Shown here: piece by piece, positions 32,948 through 40,200 of the stretch
Layout of the letters: each line of letters starts with the position of its first letter
How positions within the stretch are numbered: position 1 is the stretch's first letter
IMG/VR virus record: IMGVR_UViG_3300033149_001421
Location: 1-43,673 of that record
DNA: 43,673 nucleotides
Source: a virus
Reading direction: 5' to 3' (one strand)
Position numbers and translations under genes: made by a program
The notes under the pieces: generated by a model
Databases searched by the model: none
What the model saw: the letters and a program-made list of their open reading frames with translations, nothing else
Told to the model about the DNA's origin: nothing

Positions 32948-33547
32948 TTAACTAAACATATTTGTAGCAGAAGCCGCTGGCGCATCTGCAACTGTGTTGC
33001 CACCTGCTACGGGAGCAAAGTCATCCTGTGGCTTAGTACGGTTTCCAAACGGATCTCCATCCTTTTGCTTTTGGATATTACCAAGGCCGAAAGAAATACC
33101 GCGGTTTCCTTTTTGATCATAAGCAAAAGCATTTATAGAAGCCACCGCATAACACCCGCCGTAAAAATCTGCGGTATCAATGATGTCTGATACCTGCTGA
33201 TCTACAACACCTGGGCGATCTGTAGTACGAAGTGTAAGAAAAGTAGCTCCTGCTTCGTAGCCATCCGGCAGTGTCACCTGTCCTGCATCATTCTTTTTTG
33301 CCTTGTCGCCTTGATCTCTAAATGGAGTTTTCAAACCTGTGGGCCACTTAGTTTGATCTGCTCCCCACTTATTAATAGCTGCATTCATCGCTAAAGTTTT
33401 TAACGAAGAGAGGTCTTCGCCTTTAGCAAAAAGAGCTACGATACTGTACTCGTCTTTTCCATTCATATCGTTTCTACGTGGCTTAAACACGTTAGGAAAC
33501 GCTACTCTAAACATCGGCGTATTGCCTTTTGTTACTGCTGTTGTCAT
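32948..33547 (-). CDS. DUF2815 family, ssDNA-binding-like protein
   Basis: 199 residues. ATG 33547 was chosen because GGAAGG lies upstream with good spacing; an upstream in-frame start (33565) has none. The DUF2815 pattern is clear: 'PMFRVAFPNVFKPR', 'EYSIVALFAKGED', 'GCYAVASINAFAYDQKGNRGISFGLGNIQK', and an acidic/proline C-terminal tail ending in F. These proteins are OB-fold-like and considered single-strand DNA-binding proteins of phages. It is encoded just before the polymerase, as in other phages with this replication set. Confidence 0.85.
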   Translation of the reverse strand: MTTAVTKGNTPMFRVAFPNVFKPRRNDMNGKDEYSIVALFAKGEDLSSLKTLAMNAAINKWGADQTKWPTGLKTPFRDQGDKAKKNDAGQVTLPDGYEAGATFLTLRTTDRPGVVDQQVSDIIDTADFYGGCYAVASINAFAYDQKGNRGISFGLGNIQKQKDGDPFGNRTKPQDDFAPVAGGNTVADAPAASATNMFS

Positions 33548-33577
33548 ACTTAATTCCTTCCACAAAAAATGTTATAT

Positions 33578-33597
33578 TGCTTCAATGCTTCAATGCA
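33578..33597. repeat. tandem 8-bp direct repeat upstream of the ssDNA-binding gene
   Basis: TGCTTCAA is repeated twice in tandem (33578-33593) and continues with TGCA. It lies 31-50 bases before the start of the leftward DUF2815 gene. It could be a protein-binding repeat, or a slippage product. Confidence 0.6.
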
Positions 33598-33609
33598 CTG
33601 TGAAAGCTG

Positions 33610-33777
33610 TTACTGTATTTTTAAAATAAAGCCCACAAGAGCAACCAAACTTAGCGCCGACACTACTGCATCCCTTAAGCGATACTTATACCCTTTAATA
33701 TTTATGCCTGCTGAAAAGTAGCCGCAACTGTGGGCGAGAATAAAAATAATTATAGTATTTAAGAAAACTACTACCAT
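33610..33777 (-). CDS. small membrane protein, 55 residues
   Basis: An ORF of 55 codons with ATG at 33777, AGAGG 7 bases upstream, and its start overlapping the preceding gene's end. It predicts two transmembrane helices: residues 2-16 (VVVFLNTIIIFILAH) and about 37-53 (AVVSALSLVALVGFIL), with a basic loop between (KGYKYRLR), so both termini would be on the same side. It fills what otherwise would be a 200-base gap in a tightly packed operon. Function unknown; small phage membrane proteins often block superinfection or act in lysis timing. Confidence 0.65.
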   Translation of the reverse strand: MVVVFLNTIIIFILAHSCGYFSAGINIKGYKYRLRDAVVSALSLVALVGFILKIQ

Positions 33778-34010
33778 ACTTTTACCTCTTTAAAATAAAA
33801 TGGCCCTATGTCGGGGGCGAGCCGTCCACACTTTTGCAAGGTAGTTGGCGCAACCTCGCTAAGTGTGGAAAAACTCAAGTTATCATTATACTCATAGCTA
33901 TCGCAAGTGCTTTCTCTATCGTATTTTCTATTAAAAGCGTTTACTACAAACGACATGTGCAAGCCAACATATGCAGAAAATAAAATATATTGTAAAAGTA
34001 AATCAGTCAT
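33771..34010 (-). CDS. small membrane-anchored protein
   Basis: 79 residues from ATG 34010, which overlaps the stop of the previous gene and has AAGGA 5 bases upstream. The N-terminus is hydrophobic (LLLQYILFSAYVGLHMSFVV), a single membrane helix or signal anchor; the rest is soluble with two cysteines. No family recognised. Sits in a run of three small membrane-protein genes (33.6-34.3 kb). Confidence 0.55.
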   Translation of the reverse strand: MTDLLLQYILFSAYVGLHMSFVVNAFNRKYDRESTCDSYEYNDNLSFSTLSEVAPTTLQKCGRLAPDIGPFYFKEVKVW

Positions 34011-34257
34011 CAGCTTCCTTTTTATTTTTAAGAACTTCATCAGTTACTACTTTTCTTGCTTCTACACATTGATCAAAAGTAAAAAGAGTTTTTGCAGGTT
34101 CTGGGTTAAACCACATATGTATATTAAGAGCCACCCATACGATACATATTGCACTCATGGCAGCACCCAACAGCTCCGCTATAGACTCAAGCGTACTTAA
34201 GAAAGCCTTTGTAGCCATCTTCCTAAACTCTTCTTTTGTAATATTTATTTTTATCAT
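34003..34257 (-). CDS. small membrane protein
   Basis: 84 residues. A polar N-terminus of about 20 residues is followed by a helix with hydrophobic stretch IAELLGAAMSAICIVWVAL (about residues 26-44), then a soluble C-terminus with one cysteine and a basic end. AAAGG lies 7 bases upstream of ATG 34257. No family recognised. Expression is coupled to neighbours by overlaps. Confidence 0.6.
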   Translation of the reverse strand: MIKINITKEEFRKMATKAFLSTLESIAELLGAAMSAICIVWVALNIHMWFNPEPAKTLFTFDQCVEARKVVTDEVLKNKKEADD

Positions 34258-34260
34258 TAC

Positions 34261-35064
34261 TTAGCCTTTCACGACTTTAAAATCTTTTTTCGGATCGCTC
34301 TTAAATCTTGGCATCATTGCCTTACTTCTTTTTGCTTCTTTAGCCTTTATGCTTTCAGGACATAAATGAATTGCAGCGCAAAAAAAGCAGTGCGCTCCTG
34401 ACTCGAAGTGTGGCTTTTTATGTTCTGTTCTTTTTGCTGCGGCAATAAGATCCGCTCTAAAATCTAACATCGTTTCCACTCCTACTATCCAATTTCTTAT
34501 TGGCCCTTTAGGGTGGAAGGCACGCGGCTGCACTACAACCAGCTCAACCGCGCGGAAAGGATAGTTCAAAGTGGTAATTGCGCCTAGGGCATAGTATAGG
34601 AGCTGGGTGTTGTTCTCTACCTCAACTACCAAACCTTTGCCATGTTTATAGTCGACAACTTTTAAGTATTTATCAGTAGGGTTGTAAGAAACAAAGTCAG
34701 CAGTGCCAAAGGCGTCGGGATATACTTTTTCCATATCAAAACTATGCTCAACATGAAAATTATTATTAGGTTCTAAGTCTTTCATTCTTTGTATGTAGTC
34801 AGTGTAAACAGAAATAGCTTTTACCATTTCATCTAGCTCTGACATGGAAAGATCGAACTCGTCGGGGATTGGCCAATAGCCTTTCTCTAAATAAAAAGCA
34901 GCCACCTCGTGAGCTATAGTTCCCATGATAGCGTGGATAGATGAAGAAGGTTTTTCTGAAAGATCACACATCTGGACACTACCAGGACATCTGCTCCATC
35001 GGTACATAGAACTAGCACCAATTTTACTATGCTTCGTGTTATCTACTATTTCTTTTATCGACAT
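34261..35064 (-). CDS. DUF2800 family, Cas4-like PD-(D/E)XK nuclease
   Basis: 267 residues. Signature elements: 'SSMYRWSRCPGS' near the N-terminus, 'GTIAHEVAAFYLEKG' (residues 49-63), the nuclease core FGTADFVSYN then LKVVDYKHGKG (D and K of the D...D/E-x-K motif), and a C-terminal cysteine cluster HCFFCAAIHLCPE that with the early Cys could hold an Fe-S cluster as in Cas4/AddB. It would resect DNA ends and feed recombination-dependent replication along with the SSB-like protein and RuvC-like resolvase of this operon. Confidence 0.85.
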   Translation of the reverse strand: MSIKEIVDNTKHSKIGASSMYRWSRCPGSVQMCDLSEKPSSSIHAIMGTIAHEVAAFYLEKGYWPIPDEFDLSMSELDEMVKAISVYTDYIQRMKDLEPNNNFHVEHSFDMEKVYPDAFGTADFVSYNPTDKYLKVVDYKHGKGLVVEVENNTQLLYYALGAITTLNYPFRAVELVVVQPRAFHPKGPIRNWIVGVETMLDFRADLIAAAKRTEHKKPHFESGAHCFFCAAIHLCPESIKAKEAKRSKAMMPRFKSDPKKDFKVVKG

Positions 35065-35098
35065 CTTTTAAAGGCTCCATCCTTTTTACTGCATTTCA

Positions 35099-35338
35099 CT
35101 ATATACTACGTACAGAACATTCTTTTTTTGTATCCTGAAGAGAAATATTAAAAGAATCTTCTACCCAGTAGTCATCGTCCCAGTCCATAAGTGGCACTCT
35201 AGTCGCTGGGTATAAGAGCGCATGGCTTTCGCTAATAGCCATAACTTTTACTGGAAGCCCTACCATATAGGAAACATCGCCTCTCTTGTTAGGGGCTGTT
35301 CTCATAACTTCTTTGCCAATTAGCGCTCTTAGTTTCAT
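35099..35338 (-). CDS. small hypothetical protein
   Basis: 79 residues, not recognised. It has a basic beta-like N-terminal half (KLRALIGKEVMRTAPNKRGD, VGLPVKVMAISE) and an acidic aromatic segment DWDDDYWVED. This looks like a small SH3-like barrel. Ribosome site is weak (GAAAG). It directly follows, on the same transcript, the tRNA-like element. Confidence 0.5.
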   Translation of the reverse strand: MKLRALIGKEVMRTAPNKRGDVSYMVGLPVKVMAISESHALLYPATRVPLMDWDDDYWVEDSFNISLQDTKKECSVRSI

Positions 35339-35383
35339 AAGTTTCTTTCATAAATTTTACATACAAAAAGTATGTATTTTAAG

Positions 35384-35496
35384 TGGTGGCCTAGGTAGGA
35401 ATCGAACCTACTCCCCAACGAGCTTTGTTTAACGCAACTTTAAAGGAGAAACGCACAAGCAATTCCGTTGTATGCACAACCATACACCACAAGGCC
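35384..35496 (-). tRNA. tRNA-like RNA with CCA end; non-canonical cloverleaf
   Basis: On the minus strand the 3' end reads as a T-arm (GTAGG-TTCGATT-CCTAC, 5 bp, consensus T-loop), a 7-base acceptor strand (CTAGGCC), A, and encoded CCA. The 5' strand GGCCTTG lies 113 bases upstream and pairs at 6 of 7 positions. A D-arm-like stem (GTGT/ATAC with GG in the loop) follows. Then AACG/CGTT with a 12-base loop takes the anticodon place, and a 38-base variable region contains TCTCC/GGGGA and TTTAA/TTAAA stems. I cannot assign an anticodon. It may be an aberrant or degenerate tRNA, a tRNA-like regulatory RNA, or a tRNA-derived attachment site. It fills the gap between two early genes. Confidence 0.5.
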
Positions 35497-35505
35497 ACGG
35501 ATCAT

Positions 35506-36195
35506 TTACAAAAAGCTTGTACTAGCTGCGTTGTTATTGACAGCCGCAATGCCGCTACATGCTTCTACAAATTTAGGGTAGTCCATCTCTTTAATTTCAC
35601 TTACACGATCAGCTTTAAACTCTGTAAGAAGCTCCCTTACTTTTTCCATACCATGATCAGCACTTACTTTTTGAAGCGCTTCAGTGACATGATCTTTTGT
35701 AACAACAGGAGCTTTGTTAGTTTCTGTTTTTTTAGATGGAGAATTTAAAAAGTCATCAGTAGCTTTCGACACCGCTTGTGGTGAAGCAGAACTAGCAGGG
35801 TTTAAGAAATCCCCTACAGATGCGCTTTTACCTTCAGCATTCGTACTGTGTATGACACCGGGAGCGTCAAGGTTTAAGTTATCTATGTTCATAGCCGCAG
35901 AGCTGAAAGCTTCAGAGATAGCATTGCCTAGAGCAGCCACAGCGTTTATGGTTTTTTGCTGCAATTTAATTAAAGTAGCCAACTGTGGATTGCTTGCAGG
36001 TGTTTTTGTAGTGGGAGTAGCCTTAACCGTTGCATTGGCTCTCTTAGCCACAGGCTTTGCTGCTTTAGTAGCTTTTTTTGCTACTCTCGTTGCTGCCTTT
36101 TTTGCTACCTTAGCTCTTTTAGCAGGAGCTTTCTTTGCTACTTTCTTCGCAGCTTTCTTTTTAACTGGTTTCTTTTTTGAAGACGCGCGTGCCAT
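35506..36195 (-). CDS. histone H1-like lysine/alanine-rich protein with C-terminal phage domain
   Basis: 229 residues. Residues 1-65 are composed of repeats such as KKAAKKVAKKAP and AKKAATRVAKKA, as in H1-like bacterial proteins (HctB, AlgP). Residues 70-110 are a helical, alanine-rich part; 110-165 a low-complexity S/A/N linker; 165-215 a compact domain (VTEALQKVSADHGMEKVRELL then MDYPKFVEAC) that resembles a domain found in phage ssDNA-binding or recombination-related proteins. It would bind DNA non-specifically, possibly compacting or protecting phage DNA. It has its own promoter-like sequence upstream, unusual in this operon. Confidence 0.75.
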   Translation of the reverse strand: MARASSKKKPVKKKAAKKVAKKAPAKRAKVAKKAATRVAKKATKAAKPVAKRANATVKATPTTKTPASNPQLATLIKLQQKTINAVAALGNAISEAFSSAAMNIDNLNLDAPGVIHSTNAEGKSASVGDFLNPASSASPQAVSKATDDFLNSPSKKTETNKAPVVTKDHVTEALQKVSADHGMEKVRELLTEFKADRVSEIKEMDYPKFVEACSGIAAVNNNAASTSFL

Positions 36196-36265
36196 GTGGC
36201 CACCAACCTTTCTTTGTACTGCTTTTTATCGCAGAAATGTAAATTAAAAAAATAAAGTATTAAAT

Positions 36266-36295
36266 TGAATAACTAAAAGCTTTAATACTTGTCAA
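36266..36295 (-). promoter_or_regulatory. candidate promoter for the H1-like gene
   Basis: On the minus strand: TTGACA (36295-36290, perfect -35), 18-base spacer, TATTCA (36271-36266, weak -10). It lies in the 103-base gap between the SNF2 helicase and H1-like genes, one of the few gaps of this operon. A leader of about 60 bases would result. Confidence 0.4.
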
Positions 36296-36298
36296 CAC

Positions 36299-37621
36299 CT
36301 AAACTATAAACGTCGATATCTCTTGAGTTTTTCTAGCCAATGCACTCGCAAGCCTGTCGTCAAAGCCTGGGAGTGAAAAAAAGCGACACACCACAGGTAG
36401 TGTCTGTGTAAGTCGCCTAGCCCTACCCGCCGCTTGTTGGTTGTTACCAGGAACCCAGTCTGATTCTATAAATGCGACTTGATTCGCTGCATCTAAATTA
36501 ATAGCTGTACCCGCAGATAAAATGTTTCCTACAAACACACGACACTCGGGGTTGTGTTGAAAATCTTGTATCGCTTTATCTCTCTTTTTTTCAGATACTT
36601 TGCCGTTTATAATTGCTGGTTTAAATTTCTTAAGTTTCTTCACTATCATATTTATAACGTCGGTATGTATGGCAAAGATTATTATTTTTTCATAAGCGTT
36701 ATCTGTAAGCTCTTGTTCTATTATTTCTGTACATACAGGAACTTTTTTAAGGCCATGATACCTTCGTAATGAAGATATAGAAGGAGCCAACACTGTCATA
36801 GTATCTAGAAGTTTTTCATCTGATACCGCCATGTCGTCCATATCAATTTTTGATCTTAATATTTTCCACTCTTCCTGTAGTTTTTCTTTCATCTCAGGAA
36901 AATCTTTTAGTGGATCGTAACTTGTCTCTACAGCCACAGTGTTAAAGCTCATTGGCGGTACATCTTTGGCCACATCACTTAGCATTCTACGCAATGAGAA
37001 TTGTTTAAGTAGCGGTTTTATTTCGTGAGATGTAGCGGTGTTTGTACCTGTTATACTAAGCGCTGCGTATTTTCTTCTTACATGCGCAGTCGTGCAGTAT
37101 CTATTTACAAAACCTTCATATGAAAGCTCTGTGTAGCCAAACGTATAGAGCAACACCCACAACTCGCCTGCATGGTTGGGAGCAGGTGTTCCAGATAAGC
37201 ACCAAATTTGTTTACATTTATGTATTAAACCATTTTTACCAAACAAGGCATGTGTGCGGTTGGCTGTAGGCTCTTTTACGAAATGACTTTCATCAAATAT
37301 TACAACATCCCACTCTATACTTCTGTACTTGGATAACTTGTTAACAACTTGGTGATAGTTTGTTATTACAATATTTGATGTTGGCTGTTTCTTCTGCCCC
37401 ACAACGAAAGCATCTCGCCCGCTAAATTTTATAAATTCACGCTTCCAATTTAACTTAGCAGTAGCAGGGCATACAATAAGTATTCTTTGCATGGCCTTAG
37501 CAGCTAAGATAACTTGCGCTGTTTTACCTACTCCCATTTCATCAGCGAGAAGAGCAAAGCGCCTACCTTTTAAAAACGCTGCGCCTTCTATTTGATGTGG
37601 CCTGAAATTTATTTTTGTCAT
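36299..37621 (-). CDS. SNF2-family DNA helicase/translocase
   Basis: 440 residues with the superfamily 2 core: 'FRPHQIEGAAFLKGRRFALLADEMGVGKTAQ' (motifs Q and I), IVCPATAKLNWKREF (Ia), VVIFDESHFVK (II, DESH), 'CLSGTPAPN' (III), 'IIFAIHTDVINMIVKKL' (IV), and AGTAINLDAANQVAFIESDWVPGNNQQAAGRARR (V-VI; split here for length as AGTAINLDAANQ, then QQAAGRARR). It is a compact phage type (SMARCAL1/HARP-like size class). It would remodel forks or displace proteins during recombination-linked replication. Start overlaps the previous stop (ATGA). Confidence 0.9.
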   Translation of the reverse strand: MTKINFRPHQIEGAAFLKGRRFALLADEMGVGKTAQVILAAKAMQRILIVCPATAKLNWKREFIKFSGRDAFVVGQKKQPTSNIVITNYHQVVNKLSKYRSIEWDVVIFDESHFVKEPTANRTHALFGKNGLIHKCKQIWCLSGTPAPNHAGELWVLLYTFGYTELSYEGFVNRYCTTAHVRRKYAALSITGTNTATSHEIKPLLKQFSLRRMLSDVAKDVPPMSFNTVAVETSYDPLKDFPEMKEKLQEEWKILRSKIDMDDMAVSDEKLLDTMTVLAPSISSLRRYHGLKKVPVCTEIIEQELTDNAYEKIIIFAIHTDVINMIVKKLKKFKPAIINGKVSEKKRDKAIQDFQHNPECRVFVGNILSAGTAINLDAANQVAFIESDWVPGNNQQAAGRARRLTQTLPVVCRFFSLPGFDDRLASALARKTQEISTFIV

Positions 37622-38010
37622 TTAAGTAAACCAAGATATCCTAGCTTACACCTTGCGCTCTCTACAGTTAAATTAAATTGCTCAGACACAACCATAACCG
37701 CAGTATCTTGTCTCAACTTACTTACAGTGGTAAGTGATAAGTACAACGCACGTATGCCGTTTAACTTATCTCCTTCAGTAACATTAGGTTCTTTCATAAG
37801 GCCATAGTCTATAAATAACTGATCGCCCTGCGTGTGATAGATCGCTAGCATTTCTGGTAGTAAAGGAAAACCTTTTGAAAGGCGAATCCTTTCTCCCGCT
37901 GAAGCTTCCATGTATAGGTCTATAACCTTCGTATAAAATACGTTATGTATTTTTCCTTTGGCCCACATGTAAATGTGTTTTACTGCTTCTTCTTTGTTAT
38001 CAAAACTCAT
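37618..38010 (-). CDS. hypothetical protein with possible C-terminal HTH
   Basis: 130 residues, mostly helical, not recognised. The C-terminal 45 residues (LSLTTVSKLRQDTAVMVVSEQFNLTVESARCKLGYLG) have the rhythm of a helix-turn-helix with 'SEQFNLTVESAR' as candidate recognition part, but this is weak. It overlaps both neighbours by 4 bases, so it is co-translated with the SNF2 helicase and could be its partner or a transcription factor for late genes. Confidence 0.55.
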   Translation of the reverse strand: MSFDNKEEAVKHIYMWAKGKIHNVFYTKVIDLYMEASAGERIRLSKGFPLLPEMLAIYHTQGDQLFIDYGLMKEPNVTEGDKLNGIRALYLSLTTVSKLRQDTAVMVVSEQFNLTVESARCKLGYLGLLK

Positions 38011-38342
38011 TCTCCGCCCTCATCGTTAGATACTTCATTGCTGTGGCTAAACTCTTCTTCTTCTTTTGTTGGCTCTTCTTTTTCTAATTTAGTGCCATAA
38101 GCATCGTGATTTTCTTCTTCGTGAATAGGGTTACAGTCTTTTACTTCTACAAACCTACTAAATTCACCTTCTCCGAATTCTTTCTCGCAATCCCCTAATG
38201 CATCGTCAAGCTCCATAAGTGCTGTAGTTTTTCTAGAGCCATCTTCCCCTCTAATAGCATCAGCTATTTCTTTAGCTGCATTCGCCACTCTATGTAGTGC
38301 CTTGTACTCATTTTCTTCTAATTCATAAACATACTCTTGCAT
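38007..38342 (-). CDS. acidic hypothetical protein
   Basis: 111 residues, strongly acidic (C-terminal third is E-rich: KEEPTKEEEEFSHSNE), N-terminal 45 residues helical (ALHRVANAAKEIADAIRG). No family recognised. Ribosome site AAGGAAAG precedes ATG 38342. Such acidic early proteins are often host-enzyme inhibitors or DNA mimics; nothing here proves it. Confidence 0.55.
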   Translation of the reverse strand: MQEYVYELEENEYKALHRVANAAKEIADAIRGEDGSRKTTALMELDDALGDCEKEFGEGEFSRFVEVKDCNPIHEEENHDAYGTKLEKEEPTKEEEEFSHSNEVSNDEGGE

Positions 38343-38381
38343 TTTACTTTCCTTCTTTGTTGTTATCTTTTAAAAATGATT

Positions 38382-38660
38382 TCACAATAACGCTTTGTCT
38401 ACTAATCTTATTGCTTCAGTTATCTCTGGGTATTTTTCACTACTCAGTCGTTCGTTAAATAAATGCAGAATTTCTCTAGATTTTTCTAAAGCCACTTCCG
38501 TTGTAATTTGTTTGGGTGTCTTAAATCCTAATTTGCTAAACATTCTACCCAAAAGGAGATCTGACTTCTTATCAGAAATCCGTAAACCGATTTCTTCTGC
38601 ACTCTCTATGAAAGCTCCTATTATTTTATCTTCCATTTCATCCATTAATTTTTTATTCAT
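38382..38660 (-). CDS. small helical hypothetical protein
   Basis: 92 residues, entirely helical, no cysteine, no membrane segment. Contains 'GLRISDKKSDLLLGRMFSKLGFKTPKQI' and an E/R-rich C-terminal helix. Not recognised. Overlaps the following upstream gene's end by 4 bases (ATGA). Confidence 0.5.
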   Translation of the reverse strand: MNKKLMDEMEDKIIGAFIESAEEIGLRISDKKSDLLLGRMFSKLGFKTPKQITTEVALEKSREILHLFNERLSSEKYPEITEAIRLVDKALL

Positions 38661-38860
38661 AACACTTCTCTCCTAGGGTTATAGATACCAAGCTCCCGCC
38701 ACAGTAATAAATTGCCTTGCTGTATTACTGAAAGCTGTAGCTTTTCTTCTTTAGTTACTAAAGCTCTCTGCTCTAAGTTAAGCTTTTTCCTATAATACTT
38801 TTTATAGTACTCGCGTCTTCTAGCTCTTTTCTCTAGTAATTGTTTTTCTGATAAAATCAT
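38657..38860 (-). CDS. small basic protein
   Basis: 67 residues, with a very basic helix KRARRREYYKKYYRKKLNLE at residues 11-30, similar in style to the repeated R/Y/K helices of DNA-binding phage proteins (compare the 40580-40864 gene). Probably nucleic-acid binding by composition. No family recognised. Confidence 0.5.
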   Translation of the reverse strand: MILSEKQLLEKRARRREYYKKYYRKKLNLEQRALVTKEEKLQLSVIQQGNLLLWRELGIYNPRREVL

Positions 38861-39058
38861 TTATCCATCTTCTTCCATGCAATCTCTTAAGTCTTCAAGC
38901 TCTATAATACTTCTCAGCTCCTTAATGTTTCTGGCCATGATACCTATGTTAGTTCTTAGAACTTCTGTTAGTACGGGATTACTATCGCCCGCCATTGCTG
39001 TCATTGTTGTCGTGATAACTTCTAAACAATCTAATATAAGTTCCTCTTGTTTAGTCAT
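38861..39058 (-). CDS. small acidic helical protein
   Basis: 65 residues, predicted two helices (QEELILDCLEVITTTMTAM and LRTNIGIMARNIKELRSII), acidic C-terminus. ATG 39058 overlaps the end of the lipoprotein gene. Not recognised. Confidence 0.5.
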   Translation of the reverse strand: MTKQEELILDCLEVITTTMTAMAGDSNPVLTEVLRTNIGIMARNIKELRSIIELEDLRDCMEEDG

Positions 39059-39242
39059 ATCCTACTTCGCATTTTTCTGGCTTGCCATCTCTATTGAATT
39101 TAGGAGCCATAGCCGTTTTTTGATAAGCTCTGTAAAAATAATATTTTACGCCATCTAAACATCTTACCCTTAACTCTTCCCTCATTTCTTTATCTGATGT
39201 ATCACAGCCGACTAACAGCAAAACTAAAATTAAATACTTCAT
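39051..39242 (-). CDS. small lipoprotein in the early operon
   Basis: 63 residues. The first 13 form a lipoprotein signal (MKYLILVLLLVGC), predicting export and acylation at Cys13. The mature 50 residues are basic and contain two further cysteines. The start codon overlaps the RuvC-like gene's stop (TAATG). An early-expressed lipoprotein in a phage suggests a surface function such as blocking superinfection, by analogy with T5 Llp; this is inference only. Confidence 0.6.
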   Translation of the reverse strand: MKYLILVLLLVGCDTSDKEMREELRVRCLDGVKYYFYRAYQKTAMAPKFNRDGKPEKCEVGYD

Positions 39243-39736
39243 TATAAGTACCTCATTGCAAAAACAGCCATAAGCGCAGCTTCAGCGCGGCCATCGTGTT
39301 TCTTAAATTTGAAAAAATCTTTATGATCAGGGAATAGCTCTCTTGCCATCACTAGAGAATCATTTTTAACTCTACTTAACCCCATGCCTGCTTTCCACAC
39401 CGCAGGTTTTACTTTTATAATTTTAATACCCAGCGCTTGTAGTACTCCTGTAACCACGCCAGTACCAAAACCAAAACTAAAAGCAGAAACAGCTCCATCC
39501 GCCGGCATGCTGTGTACATCTTCGATAACTGCATATTTTAACTGACCTACATATGGCCTTAGTGCTTTAGCGATTGCCACGCCGTCTACTATTTTCTTTT
39601 TACCATTTTTCTTTAATGGCATATCTAGTACTTTGACACTATTGCTCCATTCAGAGAATATAGCGAAAGCTCCAGTAAGACCTGGATCAATACCTAATAC
39701 GTAAGGTCTATGACTTCTATCTGCTGTTATCGCCAT
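39242..39736 (-). CDS. RuvC-like Holliday junction resolvase
   Basis: 164 residues. The RuvC/RNase H-fold catalytic acids are in VLGIDPGLTGAFAIF (first D), AVIEDVHSMP (E/D in the middle), and HDGRAEAALMAVFA (last D). Length and pattern fit the phage RuvC subgroup. It would resolve branched DNA before packaging. ATG 39736 is preceded by a perfect AGGAGG 7 bases upstream, the best ribosome site in this operon. Confidence 0.88.
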   Translation of the reverse strand: MAITADRSHRPYVLGIDPGLTGAFAIFSEWSNSVKVLDMPLKKNGKKKIVDGVAIAKALRPYVGQLKYAVIEDVHSMPADGAVSAFSFGFGTGVVTGVLQALGIKIIKVKPAVWKAGMGLSRVKNDSLVMARELFPDHKDFFKFKKHDGRAEAALMAVFAMRYL

Positions 39737-39908
39737 CAGTATGCCTCCTATTTCTTATTTCATCCCAACATTTTTCAGAACAAATAGGTGGGTTTGTTGG
39801 CTTTCCTTGACAATGGCAATCGAAACTATTACAGCAGAAAGTAGGTTCGTACTCTGTAGGCATTTCACAGCTACATACATCGCATGTAGGGTTATCTTCA
39901 TTAGCCAC
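39717..39908 (-). CDS. small cysteine-rich zinc-binding protein
   Basis: 63 residues from GTG 39908 (GAGG 6 bases upstream). Eight cysteines in pairs: CDVCSC, CCNSFDCHC, and CSEKCW. It is probably one or two zinc ribbons or knuckles. Overlaps RuvC-like by 20 bases. Role unknown; nucleic-acid or protein binding is likely. Confidence 0.6.
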   Translation of the reverse strand: MANEDNPTCDVCSCEMPTEYEPTFCCNSFDCHCQGKPTNPPICSEKCWDEIRNRRHTDGDNSR

Positions 39909-40200
39909 GAGTTACCTCTGTTTTTCTTTTTATATTCATCATGATCGTATGCTCAAGGCCAGTAGCTATATCTTGCGTAAGCTGATGTGCTTTATCTATA
40001 CTTTTACTTTCTACAATTAAATCCGCTACCATAGAGCCTAGGATGTTTAATGTAATTGTCACTAAATCGCTACACTCTATTCCGTGTTTGTTTTGTAGAT
40101 CAATTGCATACTGGGTGAGATCTCTGCCAGCTTCCATGCAGTTATCTTCTGTACTAAATGGCTTATCTTTTTTTACAAATGTGTATTTCAAGTCACCCAC
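39901..40200 (-). CDS. helical hypothetical protein
   Basis: 99 residues, all-helical after a basic N-terminal strand, with one mid-protein helix 'SDLVTITLNILGSMVADLI' that is hydrophobic but has polar residues. Not recognised. It overlaps both neighbours by 8-13 bases. Confidence 0.5.
   Translation of the reverse strand: MGDLKYTFVKKDKPFSTEDNCMEAGRDLTQYAIDLQNKHGIECSDLVTITLNILGSMVADLIVESKSIDKAHQLTQDIATGLEHTIMMNIKRKTEVTRG

Noticed and set aside
35714-36247. 177-codon hydrophobic ORF on the plus strand
   Set aside because: Antisense of the H1-like gene; the alanine/phenylalanine stretches mirror the K/A repeats, and no ribosome site is present.
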